Assembly: GCA_022870745.1 (NCBI GenBank)
Contig: CP085323.1
Location: forward strand, 1,612,001 to 1,676,000
Direction: 5' to 3'
DNA: 64,000 nt
Origin: Silvibacterium acidisoli
Lineage (GTDB): Bacteria; Acidobacteriota; Terriglobia; Terriglobales; Acidobacteriaceae
Numbering within the stretch: the stretch's first letter is position 1; each line of letters starts with the position of its first letter. The position numbers and the translations under genes were made by a program. The notes under the pieces were generated by a model. It was given only the letters and a program-made list of their open reading frames with translations. It ran no database searches and had not been told where the DNA came from. Below, in pieces: positions 1 to 8,324 of the stretch.

Positions 1-1198
1 TGTAGCCGAGCTGACCGTACGCCTTGCGCAGGTTCTCCATGCCCTTGCCGAATACGGTCGCGTTAAACCAGTCGCCATCCTTCTCGGCAAACTGCGCGCG
101 GAGAGCCTTCACGTTGGTCACGGCCTTGTTGCCGCTGAAGGTGATCTTGCCCAGCCGGTAACGGCCACCTTCATCGATCGGCATCGTGATGTCGATACGC
201 TTGCCCTTGCGGGGACGGAAGGTAAGGAACGAGAGGCCGCTCTCGTTACGAAGATGGGTCTGCGGATCACCGACGGCGGCGCGGAAGTATCCGCGATCGC
301 GGTACGCCTGGCGCACGCGCTCGGAGTCTTCTTCGAGCTTGCTGGCGTCGTAGGTGCGCGCAAAAATATTCTCGAGGAAGATCGACTTTGGAATACCGAT
401 CGGACGCAGGTTGCGCATCGACTCGCGAAGCACTCGCGAGCTCACATGCTGATTGCCCTGGAAGCTGATCTTGCCCACCTTAACCTGCGGGCCTTCCTTG
501 ACGATGAAGTTGACCTGGACCGAGGCGGGCGGAATACGCTTGATATCGGCCTTGATGATCGCGAACTGGTGGCCGTGCTCACCCAGCAGCTCCTTGAGAA
601 CGGCGATGGCGCGGGCCAGCTTCGTCGGGTCGTACTTGCTCTCGATCGAGATCGAGACCTTTTCCTTCTTGAAGCGGTCGAGAACATCAGACTGCGTGAC
701 CGAGTTCAGGCCTTTGTAGTTGATTTCACGGATGGTCGGCTTTTCCGTCACGTAAACGTCGAGGATGACGCCCTTGGGCGAGTCCTCGCGCTCGATTCGG
801 ACATTCTCGAAATAGCCGGTGTTCCACAGCGAGTTAAAGTCGCGCTCTACCGTCAACGGATCGTAGGTATCATTCACGCGGCTGAACATGCGCGCGAGAA
901 CGGTTTCCTTCGGGATCTGGCGATTCCCGATGACACGAATCTGGCTGACGATCTCCTGCTGCGCCCAGGCCGAGACCGTGAGCAGGCAAAACAGAGAGAA
1001 AAACTGCAGTGTGCGGCGGATAGTGCGGCGCAGACTCTGGCTGGATTGGATTAGGGAGCTTACGCCCCCACGTTCAACGGGAAAAATAGGAACACCCTCA
1101 CTGCAAAAAATCTGGCCAATCTTGAGGAAAGAACGATTATAAGTGACGGACCGGCTCGGACCCAACTCCGCAGTTTGACTCGGCTTCCGGACCGGCAT
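1..1198 (-). CDS. bamA: Outer membrane protein assembly factor BamA (N-terminal part, runs off left edge)
   Basis: BamA inserts beta-barrel proteins into the outer membrane. The visible part is a signal peptide followed by repeated POTRA domains, with family-typical strings such as GNRQIPKET, GYFENVRIE, YDPTKLARA, RDRGYFRAAV and VTNVKALRAQ. The reading frame is open to the window edge, so the C-terminal barrel is missing. The start is uncertain. The hydrophobic signal segment (TLQFFSLFCLLTVSAWAQ) lies about 70 residues after the only in-frame ATG, at 1198. A TTG at 1165 is the other conventional start, and no ATG, GTG or TTG sits just before the signal. Either the protein has a long N-terminal extension or a rarer start codon is used. 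The family call is firm; the start is not. Confidence 0.9.
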   Translation of the reverse strand, partial: MPVRKPSQTAELGPSRSVTYNRSFLKIGQIFCSEGVPIFPVERGGVSSLIQSSQSLRRTIRRTLQFFSLFCLLTVSAWAQQEIVSQIRVIGNRQIPKETVLARMFSRVNDTYDPLTVERDFNSLWNTGYFENVRIEREDSPKGVILDVYVTEKPTIREINYKGLNSVTQSDVLDRFKKEKVSISIESKYDPTKLARAIAVLKELLGEHGHQFAIIKADIKRIPPASVQVNFIVKEGPQVKVGKISFQGNQHVSSRVLRESMRNLRPIGIPKSIFLENIFARTYDASKLEEDSERVRQAYRDRGYFRAAVGDPQTHLRNESGLSFLTFRPRKGKRIDITMPIDEGGRYRLGKITFSGNKAVTNVKALRAQFAEKDGDWFNATVFGKGMENLRKAYGQLGY

Positions 1199-1231
1199 CA
1201 GACGACTGCCGCGCGATGCAAGGACCGCCCC

Positions 1232-1414
1232 TTAACTCTCAAGTTCCGCGTGAATCTCCCATTCTCCGCCGGCCCAGATAATCGAAAGGACATTCGGTTT
1301 GCAGCAGACCTGGCAGTCCTCGACATAGGACTGACGGCTACCGCCTGATTCATCCACCACTGTCTCATTCCACTCTCCACAGCCAGCACATTGGAAGCCC
1401 GCCGGTAACGGCAT
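1232..1414 (-). CDS. CPXCG-type cysteine-rich small protein
   Basis: A 60-residue protein with two cysteine pairs, CAGC near residue 9 and CQVCC near residue 34, in the layout of the Cys_rich_CPXG zinc-ribbon family, whose members are 60-70 residues. The first pair reads CAGC rather than CPxC. No function is established for the family; metal binding is inferred from the cysteine pairs. It is a single gene between bamA and the molybdoenzyme, about 90 bp from the latter. The same DNA in another frame could encode a 63-residue peptide without cysteine pairs, which I consider a shadow. Confidence 0.7.
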   Translation of the reverse strand: MPLPAGFQCAGCGEWNETVVDESGGSRQSYVEDCQVCCKPNVLSIIWAGGEWEIHAELES

Positions 1415-1502
1415 AGCCCACCTCTGTCGGAAACGGCAAATCCGCTATTAGTTTAACGGATGGAATGGGTATGCGCTGCCTCTAAACCCGGCAGAGTGCA
1501 AT

Positions 1503-3656
1503 TCAGTAGACGATTTCTGCCCCTGTTTCGGGAGCGGCCTTCCTCACTTCTACCAGAGTGGAGTAAAAAGTAGCTCCGCCGCCAATGTCTGTCAGCCGCT
1601 GCGAGGTCAGCAGATTCACGTTATTTCCGCCCGGAGAAAGCTTGTTCCAGTTCAAACGGGAGGCGACCACCCCCTCGGGAACCCCCTCAGTTAATACAGC
1701 CTTCAGAATCAGGCTGCCCCGGCCATTGAAAACCTCAACTTTGTCTCCCTCGCGGATTCCCCTGTGGCCAGCATCGATGGCGTGCATCTCCAGGATGCCG
1801 TGGCGGCCATTTTCCATCTTCCGGTGACCGGGCAGGTTGGCAAAGGTGGAATTCATGTAGTTATCGGCTTTGCGGGGCAGGAATTCGAGCGGGTAAACGG
1901 CCGGCTCCTGATGACGCGACTCGACCGGTGGCCGGAAGCCCGGCAAGGGATCGAGCCCGGCAGCGGCGAGCAGCTCGGAATAAAACTCTCCCTTGCCGCT
2001 CGGGGTCAGGAAGCCGCCATCGGCGAACGGCAAAAACGGCTTCCCCTCAGCCTCGCATTCGAACTTCATTCGCATGCATCCACCGGCCTCTTCGAGAGCT
2101 TTTTCGGTAATGCCTGCCAGCCATGCCGGCTGGTCACCGTCTTCCCGGAGCGCCTGCCGGATCAGGTCCTCGGCGGTGTCCTGGAAGCATGGCTCAGTGA
2201 ACTCCATCCGCTGCGCGAGCGCGCTGAACAGATCGACGTTCGAGCGTGCCTCGCCCAACGGCTCAATCGCCTGGCTTGAGAGCTGGACGTGGTAGTGGCC
2301 GTAAGCTCCCTGAAAATCCTTGTGCTCAAGAAAGGTGGTGGCAGGAAGCAGGATGTCGGCGTAGTCCGCCGTATCGGTAAAGAACTGCTCGTGCACCACG
2401 GTGAACAGATCTTCGCGCTTCAGCCCGCGCAGCACCTGCGCCTGATCCGGCGCGACCGCCGCAGGATTCGAGTTATAGACAAAAAGAGCATGCACGCGCG
2501 GCGCGTCCAGTTCCGTCAACGCCTGCCCCAGCTGCGACATGTTCACAATCCGGGCATGCCGCTTAAGCGGGCTCGACAGCATCAGTTCGGGACGCTCAAG
2601 GGCATGCTTATCCCAGGGGAAAGCCCCGCTGGTCGAAAGCTGCAGACCGCCGCCGCGGAGCTTCCATGCTCCCGTCAGCAGCGGAAGCATCGAAACCGCC
2701 CGCGCGGCCGCTCCGCCGTTTTCAGATCGCTGAATGCCGTAGTTCATACGAATGACTGCCGGCGCGGCCGCGGTATATTCGCGAGCGAGCTGCTCGATTC
2801 CAGCAGTGGGCACGCCGGTCCAGAGCGCAACCCGTTCGGGGGTGTAATCTTTGACTCGCTCTCTCAGCGCGTCGAATCCATGGGTGTGGCTGGCAACGTA
2901 ACCGGCGTCGTAGAGACCGTCGCGGATCAGCACGTGCATAATGCCGAGAGCGAGAGCTACGTCGGTACCGGGACGGATCGCAATGTGCCAGTCGGCGAGC
3001 TTCGCCGTACGCGTGGCATACGGGTCGATTACGATCAGCCGCGCCCCCTTGCGGCGCGCCTCCTCGATCACTGGCCACAGGTGAATGTTGTTGCCATGGA
3101 TATTCGCGCCCCATGCGATGACCAGCCTGGCATAACGGAAATCTTCAGTATCCGTACCGAGCTTGCGGCCATAAACGGAGACGAATGCGTCTCCGCCCGC
3201 GGAGGAGCAGATCGTACGGTCGAGCTGCGAGGCGCCGAGGCGGTGAAAGAAGCGGCGATCCATCGAGCCGTAGCCAAGTACGCCAATGGTGCCGGCATAG
3301 GAATATGGCAGGATCGACTCAGGCCCATATTCGTCGCTAACGGCCTGCAGACGCGCTGAAATCACGTCGAGCGCTTCATCCCACCCGATACGCTCGAAGG
3401 CCTCCATCTCCCGCCCCTGCGGCAGCGGTCCCTTGGGCACGCCCGCGCGACGGCGCATGGGGTATAGAAGGCGGTCGGGCGAGTAAACGCGATCGAGATA
3501 CTTCGCGACCTTCCCGCAAAGGAAGCCCCTGGTTACCGGATGACTGGGATCGCCCTGGAGACGAGTAGCGCGGCCGGCATCGTCGATCGTTACCAGCACT
3601 CCGCACGAGTCCGGGCAGTCATGGGAGCAGACGGCATGGACGGTGCGATCGGGCAT
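1503..3656 (-). CDS. Molybdopterin-dependent oxidoreductase (DMSO reductase/formate dehydrogenase superfamily)
   Basis: A 717-residue catalytic subunit of the MopB superfamily. The N-terminal Fe4S4 domain has Cys10, Cys14, Cys18 and Cys47 (C-x3-C-x3-C-x28-C). The molybdopterin domains follow (WGANIHGNNIHLWP, VIDPYATRTAKLADW), and the C-terminal Molydop_binding domain ends the protein (FANLPGHRKMENG, RLNWNKLSPGGNNVNLL). Cys150 in RTICSSAGG lies where a molybdenum-ligand Cys is often found. There is no Tat signal, so it is probably cytoplasmic. No iron-sulfur or membrane partner subunit is adjacent. It starts 39 bp after the stop of the upstream histidine kinase on the same strand, suggesting cotranscription. 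The substrate cannot be told from sequence. Confidence 0.85.
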   Translation of the reverse strand: MPDRTVHAVCSHDCPDSCGVLVTIDDAGRATRLQGDPSHPVTRGFLCGKVAKYLDRVYSPDRLLYPMRRRAGVPKGPLPQGREMEAFERIGWDEALDVISARLQAVSDEYGPESILPYSYAGTIGVLGYGSMDRRFFHRLGASQLDRTICSSAGGDAFVSVYGRKLGTDTEDFRYARLVIAWGANIHGNNIHLWPVIEEARRKGARLIVIDPYATRTAKLADWHIAIRPGTDVALALGIMHVLIRDGLYDAGYVASHTHGFDALRERVKDYTPERVALWTGVPTAGIEQLAREYTAAAPAVIRMNYGIQRSENGGAAARAVSMLPLLTGAWKLRGGGLQLSTSGAFPWDKHALERPELMLSSPLKRHARIVNMSQLGQALTELDAPRVHALFVYNSNPAAVAPDQAQVLRGLKREDLFTVVHEQFFTDTADYADILLPATTFLEHKDFQGAYGHYHVQLSSQAIEPLGEARSNVDLFSALAQRMEFTEPCFQDTAEDLIRQALREDGDQPAWLAGITEKALEEAGGCMRMKFECEAEGKPFLPFADGGFLTPSGKGEFYSELLAAAGLDPLPGFRPPVESRHQEPAVYPLEFLPRKADNYMNSTFANLPGHRKMENGRHGILEMHAIDAGHRGIREGDKVEVFNGRGSLILKAVLTEGVPEGVVASRLNWNKLSPGGNNVNLLTSQRLTDIGGGATFYSTLVEVRKAAPETGAEIVY

Positions 3657-3695
3657 GTTTCATTTTAGAGGTTTGCTGGCGGCAAAGAACAGCTT

Positions 3696-5846
3696 TCAGC
3701 AGACTTTGCTGTAAGGCAGCTCTATGGTGAAAACAGCCCCGTGAAAGCGAGGATGAATGTGGCTTGCGACAGTCAGTTTGCCGTGATGCTTTTCAATCAG
3801 CCCGCGACTCACCCAGAGGCCCAGGCCGGTGCCGGAGTCGCGCTTTGTCGTAAAGAACGGCTCGAACAGGTGGCCAAAGTTCTCGTCGGAAATCCCCGGC
3901 CCCTGGTCAAGGATTCGGACGACAATCTTGTTTTCAGCGCGATGAGCCTCGATGTGAATCTCGCCGCCGGTTTCGCTGGCGTCGATGGCATTTGCGATCA
4001 GGTTGGTGATGACCTGGCGAATTTCCCCGGGCACCACGCAGGCAGTGATGTTGGACTCGATCTCCGCCGTCAGGTTAAGCATCTTTGCCATGGCGTTTCT
4101 GCGATAAAGCTGCTTGACCTCGAGGGCAATCTCGCCGATATCCGCCGGCTGCGGCGACGCGTTTTCGCGATAGAAACCTAACGTCTGGCGAACGATCTGC
4201 GCAACTCGCTGCATTTCGTCGGAAGCCATGGCCAGGTAGCCTCGCGTGGCCTCGTCCAGCTCGGTCGACTGCTGGGAAAGGTAGACAAGATTGGTGACGC
4301 ATTCGAGCGGATTGTTGATTTCGTGCGCGACTGTCGCAGCCATGCGTCCGGCCGTCGCCAGTTGCTCGGTGCGGCGCAACTTCTCTTCCGCAAGCTGCTG
4401 ATCGTGGACGTCGACAATGATGCCCACCCATTCCCGCACGCATCCCGATTCGTCTTTCATGGGAACAGCGCGGACGGTGCAGTGCCGGTATGTTTTCGAG
4501 GCCGCGTGCCAGACGCGCGCGCCATGCGTGTGGGTGCAGATGTCGCCCATCGACCACAACAAATCGTTGAGCATCCGCTGGCGATCGTCGGGATGCAGGG
4601 CCTCTGCCCAACCATAATCGCGGTGCTGCTCCCACGCCTGCCCGGTATATGCCGCCCATGCAGGCTGAGGCTCTGTAAACCTGCCGGATGAGTCGATCGT
4701 GTAAGCCAGCGCGGACGTAGCCTCGGTCAGCGAACGATAGCGCGACTCACTCAGGCTGAGCTCGCCGTACAGCGTAGCGTTTTCGATCGCCGCGGAAGCC
4801 CTTCGTGCCAGCTCCTCCGCGAATTTCAGGTCGTCTTCGTTGTAAGGTGCGGATTCAACACCGCGAGTCAGGCGCATCACGCCGAGCGTGTGGCGGTGAG
4901 TCTTCAACGGAACGAGGATCTGAGAGGAGATCCCTAGCTGCCGCAGCATGCGCAGATGCTCCGCACTCCTGGCGGTACTTACCAGATATTCGTCGGACAT
5001 CAGCGCGCGAAGCCTTGGAAGCCCCGTCTCCGCTACGATTGCCGAGCCGCTGCCATCATGCAGCCGCTGCGGATAGGTGTTCGTAAACTCGCGAATCTCC
5101 CGCTCCCTTGCAGGATCTTTATGAGCGACAGCGACGGCGGGCAAGTTTTCGCCCTCGAGAATGCTGACCGTGCAGCCGTCGGCGAATTGGGAAACCGCCA
5201 TGCGCACCAGCGAATCGAGGGTCTTTCTGTAATCGAGCGAAGAAGAAAGAACCACACCCGCTTCGGCCAGAAGAGCCAGCCGCGCCCGCTCGCGTTGCTC
5301 CCCTTCGCGCAGTGCCGCCATACGTAAGGCCGAGGCAGCAAGGTTGCCCAGCACACGCGCATTGTCGAGCTCTTCAGGCGTGAAGATGTGCGGCTCGCGA
5401 AAATAAAACGCGATGCTGCCGCGAAAACCAAAGAGGGCGCCGGTGGCAGCATCCTTGCCCATTTCCAGGCCAACCATCAGAAGGCTGCGGATGCCCTCGG
5501 CTGCGTACCACTCCAGGCGCTCGGCCACAGCCGGCTCGGCGGTTACGTCTTCCACAACCAGCAACTCGGCATCGTTTCGCAGGATGTGAAAGCTCCACTC
5601 GCCTTCGTGTGTGTTTGTTATCCCATGACAGGCCAGCAGCTGCCAGAGACGGCGGTCCCCAAGATCCTGCCAGACGGCGTACCCGTCGGCAGCCATCAGC
5701 AGCCTGGCATAATGCAGGACGCTCGCAGGTTGAAATGTGGATTCATTGCCCGACAGCAGGGCAGACGACGCCTCGACCAGCGCGCGCCGCGCGCGCACAG
5801 CCAGATCCTGACCAGATGTACCGATCGTTGCCTCTGTCGATCCCAT
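3696..5846 (-). CDS. GAF-GAF-PAS sensor histidine kinase
   Basis: A 716-residue soluble hybrid-sensor-type kinase. Order: GAF-like domain (about 40-180), second GAF (about 187-355), PAS fold (about 366-485), HisKA dimerisation domain with H-box ATVAHEINNPLE (about 500), and HATPase with N-box NLIANAIDAS, DQGPGIS, the F-box FEPFFTTK and G-box GTGLGLWVSRGLIEKHHG. No transmembrane segment or receiver is present, so it should sense a cytoplasmic signal and phosphorylate a separate regulator. None is encoded next to it; the nearest receiver protein, about 1.1 kb upstream on the opposite strand, is atypical. Its position 39 bp before the molybdoenzyme suggests a shared transcript and possibly a redox or small-molecule cue, which is inference. 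Confidence 0.88.
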   Translation of the reverse strand: MGSTEATIGTSGQDLAVRARRALVEASSALLSGNESTFQPASVLHYARLLMAADGYAVWQDLGDRRLWQLLACHGITNTHEGEWSFHILRNDAELLVVEDVTAEPAVAERLEWYAAEGIRSLLMVGLEMGKDAATGALFGFRGSIAFYFREPHIFTPEELDNARVLGNLAASALRMAALREGEQRERARLALLAEAGVVLSSSLDYRKTLDSLVRMAVSQFADGCTVSILEGENLPAVAVAHKDPAREREIREFTNTYPQRLHDGSGSAIVAETGLPRLRALMSDEYLVSTARSAEHLRMLRQLGISSQILVPLKTHRHTLGVMRLTRGVESAPYNEDDLKFAEELARRASAAIENATLYGELSLSESRYRSLTEATSALAYTIDSSGRFTEPQPAWAAYTGQAWEQHRDYGWAEALHPDDRQRMLNDLLWSMGDICTHTHGARVWHAASKTYRHCTVRAVPMKDESGCVREWVGIIVDVHDQQLAEEKLRRTEQLATAGRMAATVAHEINNPLECVTNLVYLSQQSTELDEATRGYLAMASDEMQRVAQIVRQTLGFYRENASPQPADIGEIALEVKQLYRRNAMAKMLNLTAEIESNITACVVPGEIRQVITNLIANAIDASETGGEIHIEAHRAENKIVVRILDQGPGISDENFGHLFEPFFTTKRDSGTGLGLWVSRGLIEKHHGKLTVASHIHPRFHGAVFTIELPYSKVC

Positions 5847-5972
5847 ATTGTCCGGCTAAGGTACGGACAGTTTAGCGAAGGATTTCCCGTTTCCGCACCG
5901 GAAAAGCAGCCGGGACTAATTTACTACCGGGCTGTGCTCGAATGACAACCCGGCAGTAATCGAAAGAGAAAT

Positions 5973-6581
5973 TTAGGATTGTGCCGTCTGTGCCGGAACA
6001 GCGGGAGCGACAGCCTTTGCGGGCGCAGGCGCCGGAGCGGGCTTCTTGGGAGCTTCCTTCTTTCCCGGGGCGAGGATGGCATGCAGAGTCGTGCCTTCCA
6101 TGCGCGGCATGAACTCAACCACGCCGGCATCGCCGATGTCCTGGATCAGGCGGTTGATGATCGCGTAGCCGAGCTCGCGGTGCGCCATCTGGCGGCCCTT
6201 GAAACGCAAAGAGGCCTTCACCTTGTCGCCTTCGGTCAGGAAGCGGACAGCCTGGTTTTTCTTTGTCTGGTAGTCATGCTCATCGACAGTGACCGAGAAC
6301 TTGACTTCCTTGATGATGATGATCTTCTGCTTCTTGCGGGCGGCGCGGTCGCTCTTATCCTTCTCGTACAGGAACTTTCCGTAGTCCTGGATACGGCACA
6401 CCGGCGGCACCGCGTTCGGTGAGACCTCCACGAGGTCCAGACCGCGCTCACGGGCGATCTTCAGAGCTTCAAACGGGGGCAGAATTCCTAACTGCTCACC
6501 GCTGTCGTCAATGACGCGCACTTCGCGGGCGCGAATTCTTTCGTTAATGCGAATAAACTGCTTGGCCGAACGCTTATCGAT
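5973..6581 (-). CDS. infC: Translation initiation factor IF-3 (probable AUC start)
   Basis: IF-3 binds the 30S subunit and checks start-codon and initiator-tRNA pairing. The N-domain (INERIRAREVRVID, ALKIARERGLDLVEVSP, CRIQDYGKFLYE) and C-domain (VKFSVTVDEHDYQTK, FKGRQMAH, EGTTLHAILAP) are complete. An alanine/proline/lysine-rich tail follows, common in acidobacterial IF-3. The likely start is an ATC codon at 6579-6581, exactly 6 nt after a perfect GGAGG, giving (M)DKRSAKQFIRINERI. The nearest conventional alternatives are a GTG at 6614 and an ATG at 6734, both of which would add residues not typical of IF-3. Rare start codons in infC are known for autoregulation (AUU in Escherichia coli, AUC in Myxococcus xanthus dsg). 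No rpmI or rplT follows it here. Confidence 0.9.
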   Translation of the reverse strand: MDKRSAKQFIRINERIRAREVRVIDDSGEQLGILPPFEALKIARERGLDLVEVSPNAVPPVCRIQDYGKFLYEKDKSDRAARKKQKIIIIKEVKFSVTVDEHDYQTKKNQAVRFLTEGDKVKASLRFKGRQMAHRELGYAIINRLIQDIGDAGVVEFMPRMEGTTLHAILAPGKKEAPKKPAPAPAPAKAVAPAVPAQTAQS

Positions 6582-6587
6582 GGGTTT

Positions 6588-6592
6588 CCTCC
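6588..6592 (-). promoter_or_regulatory. Shine-Dalgarno sequence deciding the infC AUC start
   Basis: Read on the minus strand, GGAGG is separated by 6 nt (aaaccc) from the ATC codon at 6581. No ATG, GTG or TTG lies at a usable distance downstream of it in the infC frame, so this site argues for initiation at ATC. Confidence 0.75.
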
Positions 6593-6822
6593 ACTCATTC
6601 CGTGGGCCTGCCACGTAGCTACTCAGTATATATGCTGGCCCGTTTTTTGTGACGCCGAGCCGGGGGGAAAGGGATGCCACCCCTCTGCGGCCGTTCCATA
6701 AAGTGACACACAAAGGTGACACAAGCGCCCTCACGCCGGGTCAATACTGCGTAAATCGCCTATCTGCGTTATTCACCGACAGATGCGCGTCTTCCGGCCA
6801 TGATATTCTTCCTCGTTACCGC

Positions 6823-6837
6823 ACCCACCAGGTGGGT
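6823..6837. promoter_or_regulatory. Palindrome, possible operator upstream of the receiver gene
   Basis: Perfect inverted repeat ACCCACC A GGTGGGT in the divergent promoter region. The size suits a dimeric regulator half-site pair; no regulator can be assigned. Confidence 0.3.
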
Positions 6838-6914
6838 AAGTACCGTTCGCGTCACAGTCACGACACGTTGGCGCTACAGAAGAATTACAAAAGAAAGACT
6901 CAGGTTCCCTTTAT

Positions 6915-7415
6915 ATGAAACGACGTCTCCTTCTGGTCGATGATGAACTTGCCATCCTGCTGACCCTGCGCGCCATTTTTGAAATCAACGGCTTTGAGGT
7001 GGAAACTGCCGCCTCGGCCCGGGAAGCGAAGCAGAAGATCAAGAACAGCCGTTTCCACATGGTTATCACCGATATGCGCATGGAAAGCGAGACCGCCGGC
7101 CGGGAGGTAGTCCTGGCCGCGCGCAACGCTTCTTATAAACCCGCGGTCGCCATGCTGACGGCTTTCCCGATAGAAGGCGCTGGCGACAGTTCGGAAGCTG
7201 ACGAGGTACTCGTCAAGCCGATGAACACCAACGACCTGCTGATCCAGATCGAGGCCATGCTGGTCTCCCACCAGGACAAGCAGGTTCCAAAGCCTGCTCC
7301 ACTCGTTGTGCAAAAAAAGAAGACTGCAGCTAAGAAAAAAGCGCCCGCGAAGAAGATCGCAGCAAAGAGCAAGCCCCGGACTGCCGCGAAGCGTCCGCTG
7401 ACCAAGAAGCCCTAG
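6915..7415 (+). CDS. Response-regulator receiver domain with histone-like lysine/alanine-rich tail
   Basis: Residues 1-118 form a CheY-type receiver: acidic pair D9/D10, phosphoacceptor D53 in ITDMRM, T82 and K101 in VKPMN. Residues about 120-166 are a low-complexity tail of Lys, Ala, Pro and Arg (for example KKKTAAKKKAPAKK), resembling histone H1 or bacterial AlgP/Hc1-like DNA-binding tails. There is no helix-turn-helix. A plausible reading is a phospho-switch attached to a nonspecific DNA- or RNA-binding tail, but this is inference. It is a single gene transcribed away from infC, and its stop lies 7 bp from the stop of the convergent zinc-ribbon gene. Confidence 0.85.
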   Translation: MKRRLLLVDDELAILLTLRAIFEINGFEVETAASAREAKQKIKNSRFHMVITDMRMESETAGREVVLAARNASYKPAVAMLTAFPIEGAGDSSEADEVLVKPMNTNDLLIQIEAMLVSHQDKQVPKPAPLVVQKKKTAAKKKAPAKKIAAKSKPRTAAKRPLTKKP

Positions 7416-7422
7416 CCCGTAC

Positions 7423-7731
7423 TCAACCCTGGGTAGCCGCCCGCACCACCGGCGGCTGCATCGGAGCTTTCATCTGGAAGCACTGCCTGCACAGCACCGG
7501 CCGCCCCTGTGTTGGTTTAAACGGAACGGTTGTTTCCATTCCACATTGGGAACAAACGGTACGCGTCTCCGGCCGGCCATTGCCCCCTGAGACACGCTTC
7601 GCTTTACAGCTCTTACACCGCTTGGGGTCATTCTTAAACTGCTTATCGTGAAAGAACAGTTGTTCCCCGGCGGTGAATACGAAGTCGTTCCCGCAATCGG
7701 CGCACTTCAAAACCTTATCTATGAAGTCCAT
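7423..7731 (-). CDS. Zinc-ribbon protein with two CxxC modules
   Basis: A 102-residue protein starting MDFIDKVLKCADCGNDF. It has CADC...CKSC in the first half, the zf-trcl-like pattern with FTAGEQLFFHDK, and CSQC...CRQC in the second half with TVPFKPTQGRPVLC, the pattern of CxxC_CxxC zinc ribbons. An ATG 24 nt further upstream is open, but the family homology begins at MDF. Metal-binding is inferred from four CxxC pairs; the role is unknown. It converges with the receiver gene (7-bp gap). Confidence 0.75.
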   Translation of the reverse strand: MDFIDKVLKCADCGNDFVFTAGEQLFFHDKQFKNDPKRCKSCKAKRVSGGNGRPETRTVCSQCGMETTVPFKPTQGRPVLCRQCFQMKAPMQPPVVRAATQG

Positions 7732-7941
7732 CTCACATCCCACATCTGCCCGCACCCTCGTGCCGGACAGATCCGGCCTACGACGTGGCCGGCGCTTTCC
7801 TGGCTTATATGGCTTCTTTGAAGATTTGCAACGAGGCCCGAGCCGCGTGAAGGATGCGGCGAATCTCCATTACCGGATCGCGGGATGGAGCGAAACTATG
7901 ACGCATGATCGATGGAACGTTAAAAGAACTCGATCTGCCAG

Positions 7942-7985
7942 CACGCCGGCGGCAAACGCGTGGGACGTTCGGCCATGCCGGCGTG
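7942..7985. other. Hairpin-forming inverted repeat downstream of rpsU
   Basis: Arms CACGCCGGC (7942-7950) and GCCGGCGTG (7977-7985) enclose 26 nt. It lies 31 bp beyond the rpsU stop in the direction of rpsU transcription. No long U-tract follows, so it may be a 3' stabilising structure rather than an intrinsic terminator. The remaining intergenic DNA (7732-8015) shows nothing else that I can support. Confidence 0.35.
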
Positions 7986-8015
7986 TCAGAGATATTGCTG
8001 TCTTGCTTTCCTTGC

Positions 8016-8213
8016 TTAGTCCTGCTCTTTACGAGCCTTCTTACGATTCCGCTTGCGTGCCAGCGCTTCTTTCACACGCTTCTTTTCGCCGGGCTTCAGG
8101 TAGAAGGAATGACGCTTCACTTCCTTGATGATGTCTTCCTGCTGTACCTTACGCTTAAACCGACGCAACGCATTTTCTAGCGGCTCGCCTTCCTGCACAC
8201 GAACCTCTGCCAA
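8016..8213 (-). CDS. rpsU: 30S ribosomal protein S21
   Basis: A 65-residue, very basic protein. The N-terminal EVRVQEGEPLENALRRFKRK and central RHSFYLKPGEKKRVK, followed by a run of Lys/Arg (ARKRNRKKARK), are diagnostic of S21, which assists initiation on the 30S platform near the anti-Shine-Dalgarno. The length is normal. It is a single gene, not joined to dnaG or rpoD as in enterics; the HAD gene upstream is divergent. Confidence 0.95.
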   Translation of the reverse strand: MAEVRVQEGEPLENALRRFKRKVQQEDIIKEVKRHSFYLKPGEKKRVKEALARKRNRKKARKEQD

Positions 8214-8324
8214 TGAACTACACCCCCAAACCGACCCCGCATGGGCTTTATCAGTTTACCGGGAATTTGATAGTCATGCACAGGAAATTCCATCAGACTA
8301 TAAATCCATGAAAAAATAGCTCCC

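Larger units (their letters stand above)
6582..6914. other. Divergent intergenic region between infC and the receiver gene
   Basis: A 333-bp gap that must hold promoters for both directions. Seen: a TATACT box on the minus strand (6625-6630) about 45 nt before the infC start, and a perfect 7-bp-arm palindrome ACCCACC-A-GGTGGGT at 6823-6837, about 78 bp before the receiver gene, which could be an operator. No RNA gene or ORF with coding character is visible. Confidence 0.4.

Noticed and set aside
254-1054. 266-residue plus-strand frame
   Set aside because: Shadow of bamA on the other strand; BamA POTRA motifs are clear there and this frame has no family features.
7905-8180. 91-residue plus-strand ORF near rpsU
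   Set aside because: Mostly antisense to rpsU and otherwise low-support.
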